This document shows, piece after piece, positions 42,519 through 51,888 of a stretch of DNA of 64,000 nucleotides. The notes beneath the pieces are model-generated. The model did not search any database. It was given only the letters and a program-made list of their open reading frames with translations, and was not told the origin of the DNA. The position numbers and the translations under genes were made by a program. The DNA lies in assembly GCF_004768545.1 (NCBI RefSeq), contig NZ_CP038634.1, positions 1,426,001 to 1,490,000 of the forward strand, read 5' to 3'. Each line of letters starts with the position of its first letter. Within the stretch, counting starts at the first letter, position 1. The stretch is from Cupriavidus oxalaticus (GTDB lineage Bacteria; Pseudomonadota; Gammaproteobacteria; Burkholderiales; Burkholderiaceae).

Positions 42519-43810
42519 TGGAAGACGCAGTCGAACACACCGGCGAGACCATGCCGCCGTCCGCCATCGCGGACGCTGTCAGCGGGGCCGACGCGACATC
42601 CGCGGACACCACCGCGCCAGGACGTTCCGCATGGCGCTGGAACACACCCGAAACGCTGGAGCAGCGTGCCGCGCGCATTGCGGCCAGCGCCAATCCCCTG
42701 CTTGCCGCGGCGCAACCGCTGCTGCGCACGCTGGCCGACATGCCGGCGGAGCTGCCCGGTGATGGTGCGGCGCAAGCGCTCAAGCAGATGCTGATGCAGG
42801 AGATCTTGCGGTTCCAGGCGGTCTGCGAGCGCGCCAACCTGCGCCGCGAGCATGTGCTCGCCGCACGCTACACGCTCTGCACCGCGCTTGACGAGGCCGC
42901 CAACGCGACCCGCTGGGGCGAAGCCGGCGACTGGGCGACGCAGAGCCTGCTGATCCAGTGCCACCAGGAGGGAGACGGCGGCGAGAAAGTGTTCCAGCTG
43001 CTGGGCCGGCTGGTGGCCTCGCCGCAAGAGCACATGCACGTCATCGAGCTGGTCTACCAGGTGTTGTCACTGGGCTTTCGCGGCCGCTACGGCAAGCGGT
43101 CCGAAGGACCGCGCGAACTCGACGCGATCCGCCAGCAACTGTTGAACCTGATCGCCGGCGCGCGCGAAAGCGTGCCGCGCGAGCTGTCTCCGCACTGGCG
43201 CGGCGCGGCGCCCGGCAAGCTGCGGCTGCTGCGTTCGGTGCCGGTGTGGGTCACGGCCTGCGTGTTGTCGCTCGGCATTGCGGCATTGTTCGGCTGGTAC
43301 AAGTACCAGCTGCTCGCCGGCACCGATGCGCTGGCGCGGCAGATCGTCGCCATCGGCCACGCCGCGCCGCCGGATCCGCCGAAGGCAATGCGGCTGGCGG
43401 CGCTGCTGCGGGCGGAGATCGCCCGCGGCGTCGTGAGCGTCAGCGAAGACGACAAGCGCAGCACGGTCACGTTCCGCGGCGACGACATGTTCGCCGCCGG
43501 CCAGGTGGATGTCGGCAGCAAGGTCCTGCCGGTGCTCGACAAGGTGGCCGCAGAGATCAGCAAGGTCGCCGGACAGGTCAACGTCATCGGCCATACCGAC
43601 AACGTTCCGATCAGGACCGCACGCTTTCCTTCCAACCAGGTGTTGTCCGAAGAGCGCGCGGCCGTCGTCGCCGAATACCTCGCCGGCAAGGGCGTTGCCA
43701 AGGGAAGGCTGGCGGCGGTGGGCAAGGGCGATAGCGAGCCGCTGGCGGGCAATGCGTCGCCCGCCGCGCGCGCCCAGAACCGCCGTGTGGAAATCGTGGT
43801 GATGCATTGA
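42518..43810 (+). CDS. tssL: TssL (DotU family) fused to OmpA peptidoglycan-binding domain
   Basis: 430 residues from the ATG at 42518. The cytosolic DotU domain is at ~50-230 (NPLLAAAQPLLRTLADMP, LMQEILRFQAVCERANLRREHVLAARYTLCTALDEAANAT, FQLLGRLVASPQEHMHVIELVYQVLSLGFRGRYG). A single transmembrane helix at ~241-262 (VPVWVTACVLSLGIAALFGW) and a periplasmic OmpA-like domain (NVIGHTDNVPIRTARFPSNQVLSEERAAVVAEYL, ending NRRVEIVV) follow. It is a so-called specialised TssL that holds the complex to peptidoglycan directly. It is co-translated with tssK. Confidence 0.95.
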   Translation: MEDAVEHTGETMPPSAIADAVSGADATSADTTAPGRSAWRWNTPETLEQRAARIAASANPLLAAAQPLLRTLADMPAELPGDGAAQALKQMLMQEILRFQAVCERANLRREHVLAARYTLCTALDEAANATRWGEAGDWATQSLLIQCHQEGDGGEKVFQLLGRLVASPQEHMHVIELVYQVLSLGFRGRYGKRSEGPRELDAIRQQLLNLIAGARESVPRELSPHWRGAAPGKLRLLRSVPVWVTACVLSLGIAALFGWYKYQLLAGTDALARQIVAIGHAAPPDPPKAMRLAALLRAEIARGVVSVSEDDKRSTVTFRGDDMFAAGQVDVGSKVLPVLDKVAAEISKVAGQVNVIGHTDNVPIRTARFPSNQVLSEERAAVVAEYLAGKGVAKGRLAAVGKGDSEPLAGNASPAARAQNRRVEIVVMH

Positions 43811-43825
43811 GAGAGAGAGTGCGGT

Positions 43826-46800
43826 ATGGAATTCCTGAAACGTTGCCTGGCCGTGCTGTTCTCGCGTCAGATGCTGGTGTACGTGGCGCTGGCGCTAGCC
43901 GCGGCCGCGATCTGGTTTATCGGTCCGCTGCTCGCGTTCAATGGTTTGCGGCCGTTGGCGGGGATCGGCATGCGGATGGCCGCCATCGTGCTGCTGCTGG
44001 CGCTGGCATTGTTGCTGGTGCTGCGCTGGTCGGTGGCGGTGATCGGGATCGCCGTGCTTTGCCTGGCAATCTGGCATGCCGGGCCGCTGCTTGCTGTCGG
44101 CGCAGCGCATCCGCTCGCTTCGGACGTCGTGCGGGTCGTCGTCATTGCCGTGCTTGTCTTTTTGCTCGCGGCCTATGAAGTGTTCCGTTTCCTGCGCCGC
44201 TCGCGGGCGAACGATTCGTTGCTGCAGAAGCTGCTGAACCCTGGCGGCAAGCGTCCGGAAGCCATTGCCACGGACGAGCTCGCCATTGTGGAAGAGGCTG
44301 TGCGGAAGGCGCTGAGGCAGCTCAAGGGGATGCGCAGCGGTGGCGGGATCGGTCGCGTCCTGGAAGGCAGGCGCTACCTGTACGAACTGCCGTGGTACAT
44401 GGTGGTCGGCGTAGAGGGAGCGGGCAAGACCACCGCCCTGCTCAATGCCGGTTTGCAGTTCCCGTTGCCGGAGCAGATGAGCGCCGCCGCGCTGGCCGGC
44501 AAGGATCGAGGCACCCGGACTGCAAGCTGGTGGCTTTCGAACGAGGCCGTGCTGATCGACACGGCCGGCCGCTATACCAGCCATGGCCAGAATCCAAAGA
44601 TCGACCAGGCCGAGTGGACCGGGTTCCTCACGATGCTGCGCAGGCATCGCAGCCGGGCGCCGATCAATGGCGCGGTGCTTGCCATCAGCGCCGAGGACCT
44701 GCTGACGCAGTCGCCCGAAGTGCGCGTGCGCCAGGCGACCAGCCTGCGCGCCCGGCTGGCCGACCTGCGCACGGATCTCGGCATCCGCTTCCCGGTCTAT
44801 GTGATCGTCACCAAGCTCGACCAGCTGGCGGGCTTCGGCGCGTACTTCCGGTACCTGAGCAGCGAAGGCCGCGCGCAGCCGTGGGGCTTTACTTTCCCGC
44901 ATGACGACCGCAAGGCCAGGCGCTCCGATGCGCCCGACGCCTTCGCGCAACGCTGCCGCACCGAGATGGCGCTGCTGGTCGACCGGCTGCAGGCGGGACT
45001 CGATGCGCGGCTGTATGAAGAGTACGACCCGCAGCGCCGCAAGGACCTGTTCGCGCTGCCGCAAGAGTTTGCCGGCCTGGCCGGGCCGGTCGTCGCCATG
45101 CTGGCGCAGGTGTTCCTCGATTCCCGCTTTGACGATACCGAGAGCACCCACATGCTGCGCGGCGTGTACTTCACCAGTGCGGCCCAGACGTCGTCAACGG
45201 TGGTGGCGGACCATGAAACCGTGCTCAGGCGCCTGGAGCGCAACCATGCCGACACCACGGAAACTGCGGAGCAGGCCTTCCCTGCCACGGCCGAATCCGT
45301 TGCCGATTCCGCGGCGGCGCAAGCGACGGGCCATCGCAGCTATTTCCTGCAGGACGTCTTCAAGCGCGTGATCGTGCCCGAAGCGCATCTGGTGAAACCG
45401 AACCTGCGCTGGGAATTCCGCTTCCGCCTGCTGCGGCTGCTCGGCCACACGCTGGCCGTGGTGATCTTCCTGTGGCTGGCCGGTGCGCTCTATGCCAGCG
45501 ATGGCCACAACCGCGCCTACCTGCAGTCGGTGCGGCAGAAGGCCGGTGCGCTGGCCGCTACCGTCGCCGCCTTCTACAAGGCGCCGCAGCCCGGCACAAT
45601 GCCCGAGGTGCTGTCGGCCGCGCGCGACCTGCCTGCCTATGCCGGCCTGGCGCCGGCCGTTCCGCCGCTGGCATGGCGCTACGGCCTCTACAGCGTGCCA
45701 CCGGTCCTCGATGCCTCGATCCGGACCCACGTCAGGCTGCAGGACAACTTGCTGGTGCCATACCTGGTGCGCCGGGTCGAATCGGTGCTCGAAAGCGCGG
45801 TGGCCGCGCGCGATGCCAGGCAGACCTACGACACGCTGCGCGTCTACCTGATGCTGCACGAGAAGAACAGGTTCAGCGCGCCGGAGGTGCGGGCATGGGT
45901 CCAGAGCGATTGGGCCACCGGCAACGGCGCGGCCGCCTTTGGCGGCAGGGTCGCCGTGCTGGAACACCTGAATGGGCTGCTGGACGGCGGCCGGCCGGTG
46001 CAATCCCCCTATGCCAGGAACGAAGCTCTGATCCGCTCGGCGCGGGATTTCCTTGATGGCAACACTTCGATCGAGCGGCTCTACGACCGTGCCAAGGCGG
46101 CCATGCTGGAAGCCGCGCCGCAGGACTTCACGCTGGTCCGGGCGGTCGGGCCGCAGGCCGGAACGGTCTTTACGCGGGCCAGCGGCGAGCCGCTGGAGCG
46201 GGGCATTCCCGGGCTCTTTACCTATGCCGGCTATCACGATCTCTTCAACGCGCGCTTGCCCGAGTTTGTCGGCAAGGCGCAGGCGGTCGACGCCTGGGTG
46301 ATGGGCCGCACGGGCCACGACGGCGCTCAAAAAAAAACGCTTGAGGCCGCAGCGGGCAAGCCGGGCGATAACGATCCGCTGACGCGCGAGATCCGCCGCC
46401 TGTACCTGGAGGAGTATGCTCGCCGCTGGATCGCGTTCCTTGGCGACATACGCACGGTGACCGGCGACAACCTTGCCTTTGACCTGGAGATCCTGCGCAA
46501 TTTCGCCGCGCCGGACTCGCCGCTGGCCCGGCTCGGCCGCGCCGCGGTGCAGGAGACCACGCTCTCCACGCTCCCCCGGCCGCTCGCGCCGCAGGACCCG
46601 TCGCTGGCGCAGAAGGCGCTGTCCGTACTCGACAAGACATCCGGACCAGTACAGGTGTTGAATGCGCGCGCCGAAGCGCGCCAGGAGCGCGAACTGGTCG
46701 ACAACCGCTTTGCCGCGCTGCGCGAGGTCGTGACCGGACAGGCCGATGCCGCCGCGCCAGACGCGCTGGCAACGGGCGCCAAGCCGCGGCTGGAGGCGAT

Positions 46801-47704
46801 TGCCGGCATGGTCAACGCCTACTACACCACCCTGGTGGTAGCCAACAACGCCTTGAATACCCGCAACCTGCCGCCGCCGGCGGACACCGGCGCGCAGCTG
46901 CGCATGGAAGCGGCCAAGCTGCCCGCGCCGTTCGCTGCGGTGCTGGCCGACCTGGTGGTGCAGGGTACGCGCGATGTCAACAAGGGCATCGGCGAGATCC
47001 TGGTGGCGCAGATGGATGCCATGATCGGCGAAAGCTGCCGCAGCGCCATCGAGGGCAAGTACCCTTTCGCCCCCGCGGCGGCACCGGATGTCGATCCGGA
47101 AGACTTCGCGCGGATCTTTGCCGCCGGCGGCGTGCTCGACGACTTTTTCGAGAAAGTGCTGGCGCCGCACGTCGATACCACCATCTCTCCCTGGCGCTAC
47201 AAGCTGACCGCGCCGGACGTGCCGCCGGTGGCCGGGCCGAGCCTGGTGCCGTTCCAGCGCGCACGGGACATCCGCGAGGTGTTTTTGCGCGATCCGGGCG
47301 CGAAGAGGCTGGCGTGGAAGGTCGACCTGAAGGTCGTCGGGCTCGATCCCGAGATCGTCGAGCTGAACCTGGACTTCGACGGACAAGGGCAGCGCTACGT
47401 GCATGGCCCGGTGGTGCCGCTGAAGATCACCTGGCCCGGTCCGCGCGGCGGCCAGGGCGCACAGATCAGCGCCAGCCCGCGCATCCGCCCGGAGACTTCG
47501 ACGCTGGCCGCAAGCGGCCCATGGGCACTGATGCGGATCGTGGCAAGGGGAAAGCTGGCCGGATCGGCCAGCGCCAGCCATTTCATGGCGGAGTACGACT
47601 TCGACGGCCGCAAGGCGCGGCTGGATATCAACACCGGCAGCCTGGCCAATCCGTGGACCACGGGCTTGCTGCAAGGCTTCGAATGCCCGGGGCGTTCGGG
47701 ATGA
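43826..47704 (+). CDS. tssM: T6SS inner-membrane protein TssM (IcmF family)
   Basis: 1292 residues, within the usual range. N-terminal helices are at ~10-130; a cytosolic NTPase-like domain has Walker A GVEGAGKTT at about 195-203 and a Walker B-like region (AVLIDTAGRYT). A further transmembrane helix lies near residue 538 (LAVVIFLWLAGALYAS), followed by a long periplasmic part that contacts TssJ. Lys of the Walker A motif is present, so ATP binding is plausible. It shares an ATGA overlap with the next gene. Confidence 0.96.
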   Translation: MEFLKRCLAVLFSRQMLVYVALALAAAAIWFIGPLLAFNGLRPLAGIGMRMAAIVLLLALALLLVLRWSVAVIGIAVLCLAIWHAGPLLAVGAAHPLASDVVRVVVIAVLVFLLAAYEVFRFLRRSRANDSLLQKLLNPGGKRPEAIATDELAIVEEAVRKALRQLKGMRSGGGIGRVLEGRRYLYELPWYMVVGVEGAGKTTALLNAGLQFPLPEQMSAAALAGKDRGTRTASWWLSNEAVLIDTAGRYTSHGQNPKIDQAEWTGFLTMLRRHRSRAPINGAVLAISAEDLLTQSPEVRVRQATSLRARLADLRTDLGIRFPVYVIVTKLDQLAGFGAYFRYLSSEGRAQPWGFTFPHDDRKARRSDAPDAFAQRCRTEMALLVDRLQAGLDARLYEEYDPQRRKDLFALPQEFAGLAGPVVAMLAQVFLDSRFDDTESTHMLRGVYFTSAAQTSSTVVADHETVLRRLERNHADTTETAEQAFPATAESVADSAAAQATGHRSYFLQDVFKRVIVPEAHLVKPNLRWEFRFRLLRLLGHTLAVVIFLWLAGALYASDGHNRAYLQSVRQKAGALAATVAAFYKAPQPGTMPEVLSAARDLPAYAGLAPAVPPLAWRYGLYSVPPVLDASIRTHVRLQDNLLVPYLVRRVESVLESAVAARDARQTYDTLRVYLMLHEKNRFSAPEVRAWVQSDWATGNGAAAFGGRVAVLEHLNGLLDGGRPVQSPYARNEALIRSARDFLDGNTSIERLYDRAKAAMLEAAPQDFTLVRAVGPQAGTVFTRASGEPLERGIPGLFTYAGYHDLFNARLPEFVGKAQAVDAWVMGRTGHDGAQKKTLEAAAGKPGDNDPLTREIRRLYLEEYARRWIAFLGDIRTVTGDNLAFDLEILRNFAAPDSPLARLGRAAVQETTLSTLPRPLAPQDPSLAQKALSVLDKTSGPVQVLNARAEARQERELVDNRFAALREVVTGQADAAAPDALATGAKPRLEAIAGMVNAYYTTLVVANNALNTRNLPPPADTGAQLRMEAAKLPAPFAAVLADLVVQGTRDVNKGIGEILVAQMDAMIGESCRSAIEGKYPFAPAAAPDVDPEDFARIFAAGGVLDDFFEKVLAPHVDTTISPWRYKLTAPDVPPVAGPSLVPFQRARDIREVFLRDPGAKRLAWKVDLKVVGLDPEIVELNLDFDGQGQRYVHGPVVPLKITWPGPRGGQGAQISASPRIRPETSTLAASGPWALMRIVARGKLAGSASASHFMAEYDFDGRKARLDINTGSLANPWTTGLLQGFECPGRSG

Positions 47705-48879
47705 TGACGCACGCCGCGATGGGTAATGGCAACCACCTGCTGCGGCTGGCGCAGCCGGTGATCTGGGTGCTCGATGAACTGACGCCGGAACTCGATTCCG
47801 CGGCGCGCCTGGAGACGCTGCAGGAAGCCGCGCACACGCGCCTGGCCAACTTCCGGCAGGCCTGTCGCGCGGCGGCGTTGCCGGCGGAGGATGTGGAGGC
47901 GGTCCACTATTGCCTGTGCGCGGCGCTGGACCAGGCGGGCCGCCGCGTGCAGGGACGCTCCGGTGCCTGCCGTGGCGCCTGGCTGCAGCGCGGCCTGCTT
48001 GCGGCGCACTACGGCGAGGCGGAGCGCGGCAGCCGCTGCCGCGCACTGGTCGCCAGGCTGCAGCAGCGAGCCGGCGCCCATGCTGATGCGCTTGAAGTCG
48101 TTGCATGCCTGGTCGCACGCGGGCTCACGGATGAGTACGGGCGGCCACCGGCAGAACTGGTGCCGCGGATCCGGCCGGCGACACGCGAGATCATGGCGCT
48201 GAGACCGGCATCGCCATGTGAAGCGCAGCCCGAAGCGCCGCCGCGGGTGCCGATGGCCGGCGCCCGGCCGCTGCTTGCCGTCGCCGCATTGGCCTTCCTA
48301 GTCGCTGCCGTCGTCGTGGCGGTCCAGGCGACGCGCCAGAACGCCGCGACCGAAGCGCTTGCACTACGGGTGGAACGGCTGGCACAAGCCGCTTACCCAC
48401 CCGCTTACCCGTCCGTTTCCCCGTCCGTTTCCCCGTCGGCAGACACCCTGGAGCGGGACATCGAACAGGCCTTCGCCGGGCAACTCGCCAGCGCAGCCAT
48501 CCATGCCGATGTGCGCAGCGGCCGCCTGCACATCGTCTTCCAACACGGCCTGTCGTTTCCGCCCGGGCAGGCGCAACTGCCACCGGCGCTGGCCGAGCAA
48601 CTCGACAAGCTGGCCGACCTGCTCGACGGCCGGGCCGACTGGATCACGGTGGTCGGGCATGCCGACGATTCTCCGGTGGCCCCGGGCGGTTATCGGTCCA
48701 ACCAGGCGCTGTCGCAAGCGCGCGCGCAAGAGGTGGCCGGCTACCTGCAGGCGCGTGGCCTGGCAGCGGTGCGGGTCGACACCATCGGGCGGGGCGCCGC
48801 GCAGCCCGTGGCAGACAACCGGACCGCCGGGGGCCGGATGCTGAACCGCCGGATAGAAGTCTTTGCCAGCGTTCGCTAG
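47701..48879 (+). CDS. Second DotU-like protein with OmpA domain, unusual T6SS component
   Basis: 392 residues from the ATG at 47701, which overlaps the tssM stop (ATGA). Residues ~10-165 resemble a divergent, shortened DotU/TssL domain (LLRLAQPVIWVLDELTP, RLANFRQACRAAALPAEDVEAVHYCLCAALDQAG, matching ARYTLCTALDEA of TssL). One transmembrane helix is at ~190-210 (LLAVAALAFLVAAVVVAVQA), then a Pro/Ser spacer with tandem 12-bp repeats (YPPAYPSVSPSVSPSAD), and an OmpA-like domain to the end (VVGHADDSPVAPGGYRSNQALSQARAQEVAGYL, NRRIEVFASVR). It is the last gene of the operon. Its role is inferred: an accessory peptidoglycan anchor of the TssJLM complex, or a paralogue diverging from tssL. Confidence 0.82.
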   Translation: MMTHAAMGNGNHLLRLAQPVIWVLDELTPELDSAARLETLQEAAHTRLANFRQACRAAALPAEDVEAVHYCLCAALDQAGRRVQGRSGACRGAWLQRGLLAAHYGEAERGSRCRALVARLQQRAGAHADALEVVACLVARGLTDEYGRPPAELVPRIRPATREIMALRPASPCEAQPEAPPRVPMAGARPLLAVAALAFLVAAVVVAVQATRQNAATEALALRVERLAQAAYPPAYPSVSPSVSPSADTLERDIEQAFAGQLASAAIHADVRSGRLHIVFQHGLSFPPGQAQLPPALAEQLDKLADLLDGRADWITVVGHADDSPVAPGGYRSNQALSQARAQEVAGYLQARGLAAVRVDTIGRGAAQPVADNRTAGGRMLNRRIEVFASVR

Positions 48880-49001
48880 GCGCCAGCCGGCATGGGAATT
48901 GCTCCGCTTTTCGTATCGCCGCGCCAGCCAGGTGCCGCAACGGTGACTATATTAGGGGCATCGGCCCCCGCATTGGCCCCGGCATCGGAACCGCATTCCC
49001 C

Positions 49002-50384
49002 ATGGCATATACCCACACCATCGGCAGTCAGCGCCATGTCTTCGACAGCTTGCGCACGCTGCTGGCCAAGGCCAGCCCGGCGCGCTCCGGCGATGCGCTC
49101 GCCGGCATCGCCGCCGCCAGCGAGCAGGAGCGTATGGCCGCGCGCCTGGCGCTGGCCGACGTGCCGCTGACGCAATTCCTCAATGAGGCGCTGGTGCCGT
49201 ATGAGGCGGACGAAATCACGCGGTTGATCGTCGACCGGCATGACGCTTGCGCTTTTGCCGCGATCGGTGCCACGACCGTCGGCGACCTGCGCGACTGGCT
49301 GCTGCGGCACGAGACCGACAGCGCCACGCTGGCGCGCGTCGCGCCGGGCATCACCCCCGAGATCGCGGCCGCGGTCAGCAAGCTGATGCGCAACCAGGAC
49401 CTGGTAGCGGTGGCGCGCAAATGCCAGGTGGTGACGCGCTTTCGCAATACCGTCGGACTGCCGGGGCGGCTGGCGGTGCGGCTGCAGCCGAACCATCCTA
49501 CCGACGACCCCAAGGGCATTGCCGCTTCCGTCATCGACGGCCTGCTGTACGGCTGCGGCGACGCCACCATCGGCATCAACCCGGCCTCGGACAACCTGGG
49601 CGCCATTGTTTCGCTGCTGCATATGCTCGATGCGCTGCGCAGCCGCTTCGATATCCCGACGCAGTCGTGCGTGCTGACCCACGTCACCAACACGCTGCGC
49701 GCGATCGCGCAGGGCGCGCCGGTCGACCTGGTGTTCCAGTCGGTGGCGGGCAGCGAACGCGCCAATACGGCCTTCGGCATCAGCCTGGCGCTGCTGGCCG
49801 AGGCCCACGACGCCGCCCAGGGCCTGGCGCGCGGCACCGTCGGCGACAACGTCATGTATTTCGAGACCGGGCAGGGCAGCGCGCTGTCGGCCAATGCTCA
49901 CCATGGCGTCGACCAGCAGACCATGGAGGCGCGCGCCTACGCCGTGGCGCGCGCGTTCTCGCCGCTGCTGGTCAATACGGTGGTGGGCTTTATCGGGCCG
50001 GAATACCTGTACGACGGCAAGCAGATCATCCGCGCCGGGCTCGAGGACCACTTCTGCGGCAAGCTGATGGGCGTGCCGATGGGCTGCGACGTCTGTTACA
50101 CCAACCATGCCGAGGCCGACCAGGACGACATGGACACGCTGCTGACGCTGTTCGGCGTGGCCGGCATCAACTTCATCATGGGCGTGCCCGGCGCCGACGA
50201 CATCATGCTGAACTACCAGAGCACGTCGTTCCACGATGCGCTATACCTGCGCGAAGTGCTGGGCCTGCGCCCCGCGCCGGAATTCGAGCAATGGCTGCAG
50301 CGCATGGGCATCGCAGATGCCGCCGGCCGGTTGCTGGAGCCGTCCGAGCGCCAGCCGCTGCTGCAGATGGCGCACAGCCTGTAA
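49002..50384 (+). CDS. eutB: Ethanolamine ammonia-lyase large subunit
   Basis: 460 residues, the usual length of EutB. It has the family blocks AALSKLMRNQDLV-like AAVSKLMRNQDLVAVARKCQVVTRFRNTVGLPGRLAVRLQPNHPTDDPKG, DGLLYGCGDATIGINPASDNLGAI and CGKLMGVPMGCDVCYTNHAEADQDDMD. With EutC and adenosylcobalamin it converts ethanolamine to acetaldehyde and ammonia. It starts 122 bp after the T6SS operon without a strong ribosome-binding site. No microcompartment (eut shell) genes are near, so this is the simple cytosolic eutBC type seen in many Burkholderiales. Confidence 0.96.
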   Translation: MAYTHTIGSQRHVFDSLRTLLAKASPARSGDALAGIAAASEQERMAARLALADVPLTQFLNEALVPYEADEITRLIVDRHDACAFAAIGATTVGDLRDWLLRHETDSATLARVAPGITPEIAAAVSKLMRNQDLVAVARKCQVVTRFRNTVGLPGRLAVRLQPNHPTDDPKGIAASVIDGLLYGCGDATIGINPASDNLGAIVSLLHMLDALRSRFDIPTQSCVLTHVTNTLRAIAQGAPVDLVFQSVAGSERANTAFGISLALLAEAHDAAQGLARGTVGDNVMYFETGQGSALSANAHHGVDQQTMEARAYAVARAFSPLLVNTVVGFIGPEYLYDGKQIIRAGLEDHFCGKLMGVPMGCDVCYTNHAEADQDDMDTLLTLFGVAGINFIMGVPGADDIMLNYQSTSFHDALYLREVLGLRPAPEFEQWLQRMGIADAAGRLLEPSERQPLLQMAHSL

Positions 50385-50415
50385 GGCCGCCCCCGGCCAT
50401 TCTTCACGACACGCC

Positions 50416-51255
50416 ATGTCCGACCTTCCTTCGCGCCCCGCCAATACCGCCAATAGCGCCAATACCTCCGCTACGCACGACGCCGATCCATGGCAGCGCC
50501 TGCGCCAGTTCACGCGCGCGCGCATCGCATTGGGGCGCACCGGCCACAGCCAGACCACCGAGGCCGTGCTCGCGTTCGGCCTGGCCCATGCGCAGGCGCG
50601 CGATGCCGTGCATCTGCCGCTGGACGCCGATGCCATCGCCGGCGCACTGCGGCAGGCGGGATGCGACCACGTGGTCGTCCATAGCGCAGCGCCCGACCGC
50701 ACCCATTACCTGCGGCGCCCGGACCTCGGCCGGGGCCTGGATGACGCGAGCAGGGAGCGCCTGGCGGCGGCGCGACCGCAGCAGGCGCCCGATGTCGTGT
50801 TCGTGATCGCCGACGGCCTTTCGGCGCTGGCAGCGCAATCCCATGCCATAGCGGTGCTGGAAGCAACGTGCCGGCTGCTGCCGCAGGAATGGCGTATCGG
50901 ACCGGTGGTGGTGGCGGAGCAATCGCGCGTCGCGCTCGGTGACGATATCGGTGCCGTGCTTGGCGCGCGTCAGGTGGTGATGCTGATCGGCGAACGGCCC
51001 GGGCTGAGTTCGCCCGACAGCCTCGGCATCTACCTGACCTACGCCCCGCGGCCCGGCCGTACCGATGCCGAGCGCAACTGCATCTCCAATGTGCGGCCCG
51101 AAGGGTTGTCCTATGTGCAGGCCGCGCAACGGCTGGTGTTCCTGCTGCGCGGTGCCGCGGCACTCGGGCGCTCGGGCGTGGACCTGAAGGACGACAGCGA
51201 GCGCGCATTGGCCGGCGCGGCGCCGCCGGCAGCGGCATTGCGGGACCTCGAATGA
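50416..51255 (+). CDS. eutC: Ethanolamine ammonia-lyase small subunit
   Basis: 279 residues from the ATG at 50416, 31 bp after eutB. Conserved blocks: WQRLRQFTRARIALGRTG, VVHSAAPDRTHYLRRPDLGRGLDDASRERL, VVVAEQSRVALGDDIGAVLGARQVVMLIGERPGLSSPDSLGIYLTYAP and ERNCISNVRPEGLSYVQAA. It binds the cobalamin cofactor with EutB. Confidence 0.95.
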   Translation: MSDLPSRPANTANSANTSATHDADPWQRLRQFTRARIALGRTGHSQTTEAVLAFGLAHAQARDAVHLPLDADAIAGALRQAGCDHVVVHSAAPDRTHYLRRPDLGRGLDDASRERLAAARPQQAPDVVFVIADGLSALAAQSHAIAVLEATCRLLPQEWRIGPVVVAEQSRVALGDDIGAVLGARQVVMLIGERPGLSSPDSLGIYLTYAPRPGRTDAERNCISNVRPEGLSYVQAAQRLVFLLRGAAALGRSGVDLKDDSERALAGAAPPAAALRDLE

Positions 51256-51260
51256 ATGAA

Positions 51261-51298
51261 AACGAAAACGGCCACCGCGGGCGGATCCGCGGTGGCCG
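51261..51298 (-). terminator. Rho-independent terminator of the YbaK-type gene
   Basis: CGGCCACCGCGG at 51269-51280 pairs with CCGCGGTGGCCG at 51287-51298. On the minus strand the stem is followed by TTTTCGTTTTC. It sits directly after the eutC stop and may also slow plus-strand transcripts. Confidence 0.85.
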
Positions 51299-51316
51299 CA
51301 CCGTAACGTCGCCGCG

Positions 51317-51790
51317 CTACATCATGCGGCGCGAGAAGTGCCCCGGCGTGGCATCCGACATCAGGTCCATGAACTGGTCCCGTGTCATGTGCACCAGTTC
51401 CTGGTGGTCGCCGCCTTCGAAATACACCTCGGGCTGCTGCATCAGGCTGTCGTCCACATAGGTTTGCATGCCATACGCCATGGCGACCGGCGGAATCGCG
51501 CCAAGGTCGCAATCCTTGAAGATCTCGCGGATTTCATCCTCATGTGCGAGCACCAGGTCGCGGCCGGTCTGTTCGCAGATCGCAGCCAGCTGCAGGTGAT
51601 GGCTCGAAGGGATCACGGCGGCGACATAGCCGCGCTCGTCCTCGAGCAACAGGGTCTTGGCCAGACGGTCTCCGGGAATGTGCGCCGCCTCGGCAGTGGC
51701 CATGCTGCTGAGGGTGTAGGGGTGGCGGATGATGTCGTACTGGGTATTCTTGCTGCTCAGGCAGTTTGCAAGCGTGCTAGACAGGGCCAT
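51317..51790 (-). CDS. YbaK/ProX-type aminoacyl-tRNA deacylase
   Basis: 157 residues. Core of the YbaK/EbsC fold: AAHIPGDRLAKTLLLEDERGYVAAVIPSSHHLQLAAICEQTGRDLVLAHEDEIREIFKDCDLGAIPPVAMAYGMQTYVDDSLM. The Lys in AKTLLL and the GAIPP turn are conserved in proteins that hydrolyse mischarged tRNAs such as Cys-tRNA(Pro) or Ala-tRNA(Pro). The specificity is not determinable. It is monocistronic. Confidence 0.88.
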   Translation of the reverse strand: MALSSTLANCLSSKNTQYDIIRHPYTLSSMATAEAAHIPGDRLAKTLLLEDERGYVAAVIPSSHHLQLAAICEQTGRDLVLAHEDEIREIFKDCDLGAIPPVAMAYGMQTYVDDSLMQQPEVYFEGGDHQELVHMTRDQFMDLMSDATPGHFSRRMM

Positions 51791-51888
51791 GGTTGCTCCT
51801 CAGAACAGGGATACGCCTACGGTTATCCTTGTGTTCCTAATATAGTGCCTGGCGCCGTGCCCAACGGCTCCCGATCCGCCTTGCAGCG

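Noticed and set aside
45194..48118. Open frame of over 900 codons on the minus strand inside tssM
   Set aside because: It is the antisense shadow of tssM and of the second DotU gene, with typical Arg/His/Gly-rich composition.
48880..49001. Possible cobalamin riboswitch before eutB
   Set aside because: The 122-bp gap is too short and no B12-box-like sequence is visible.
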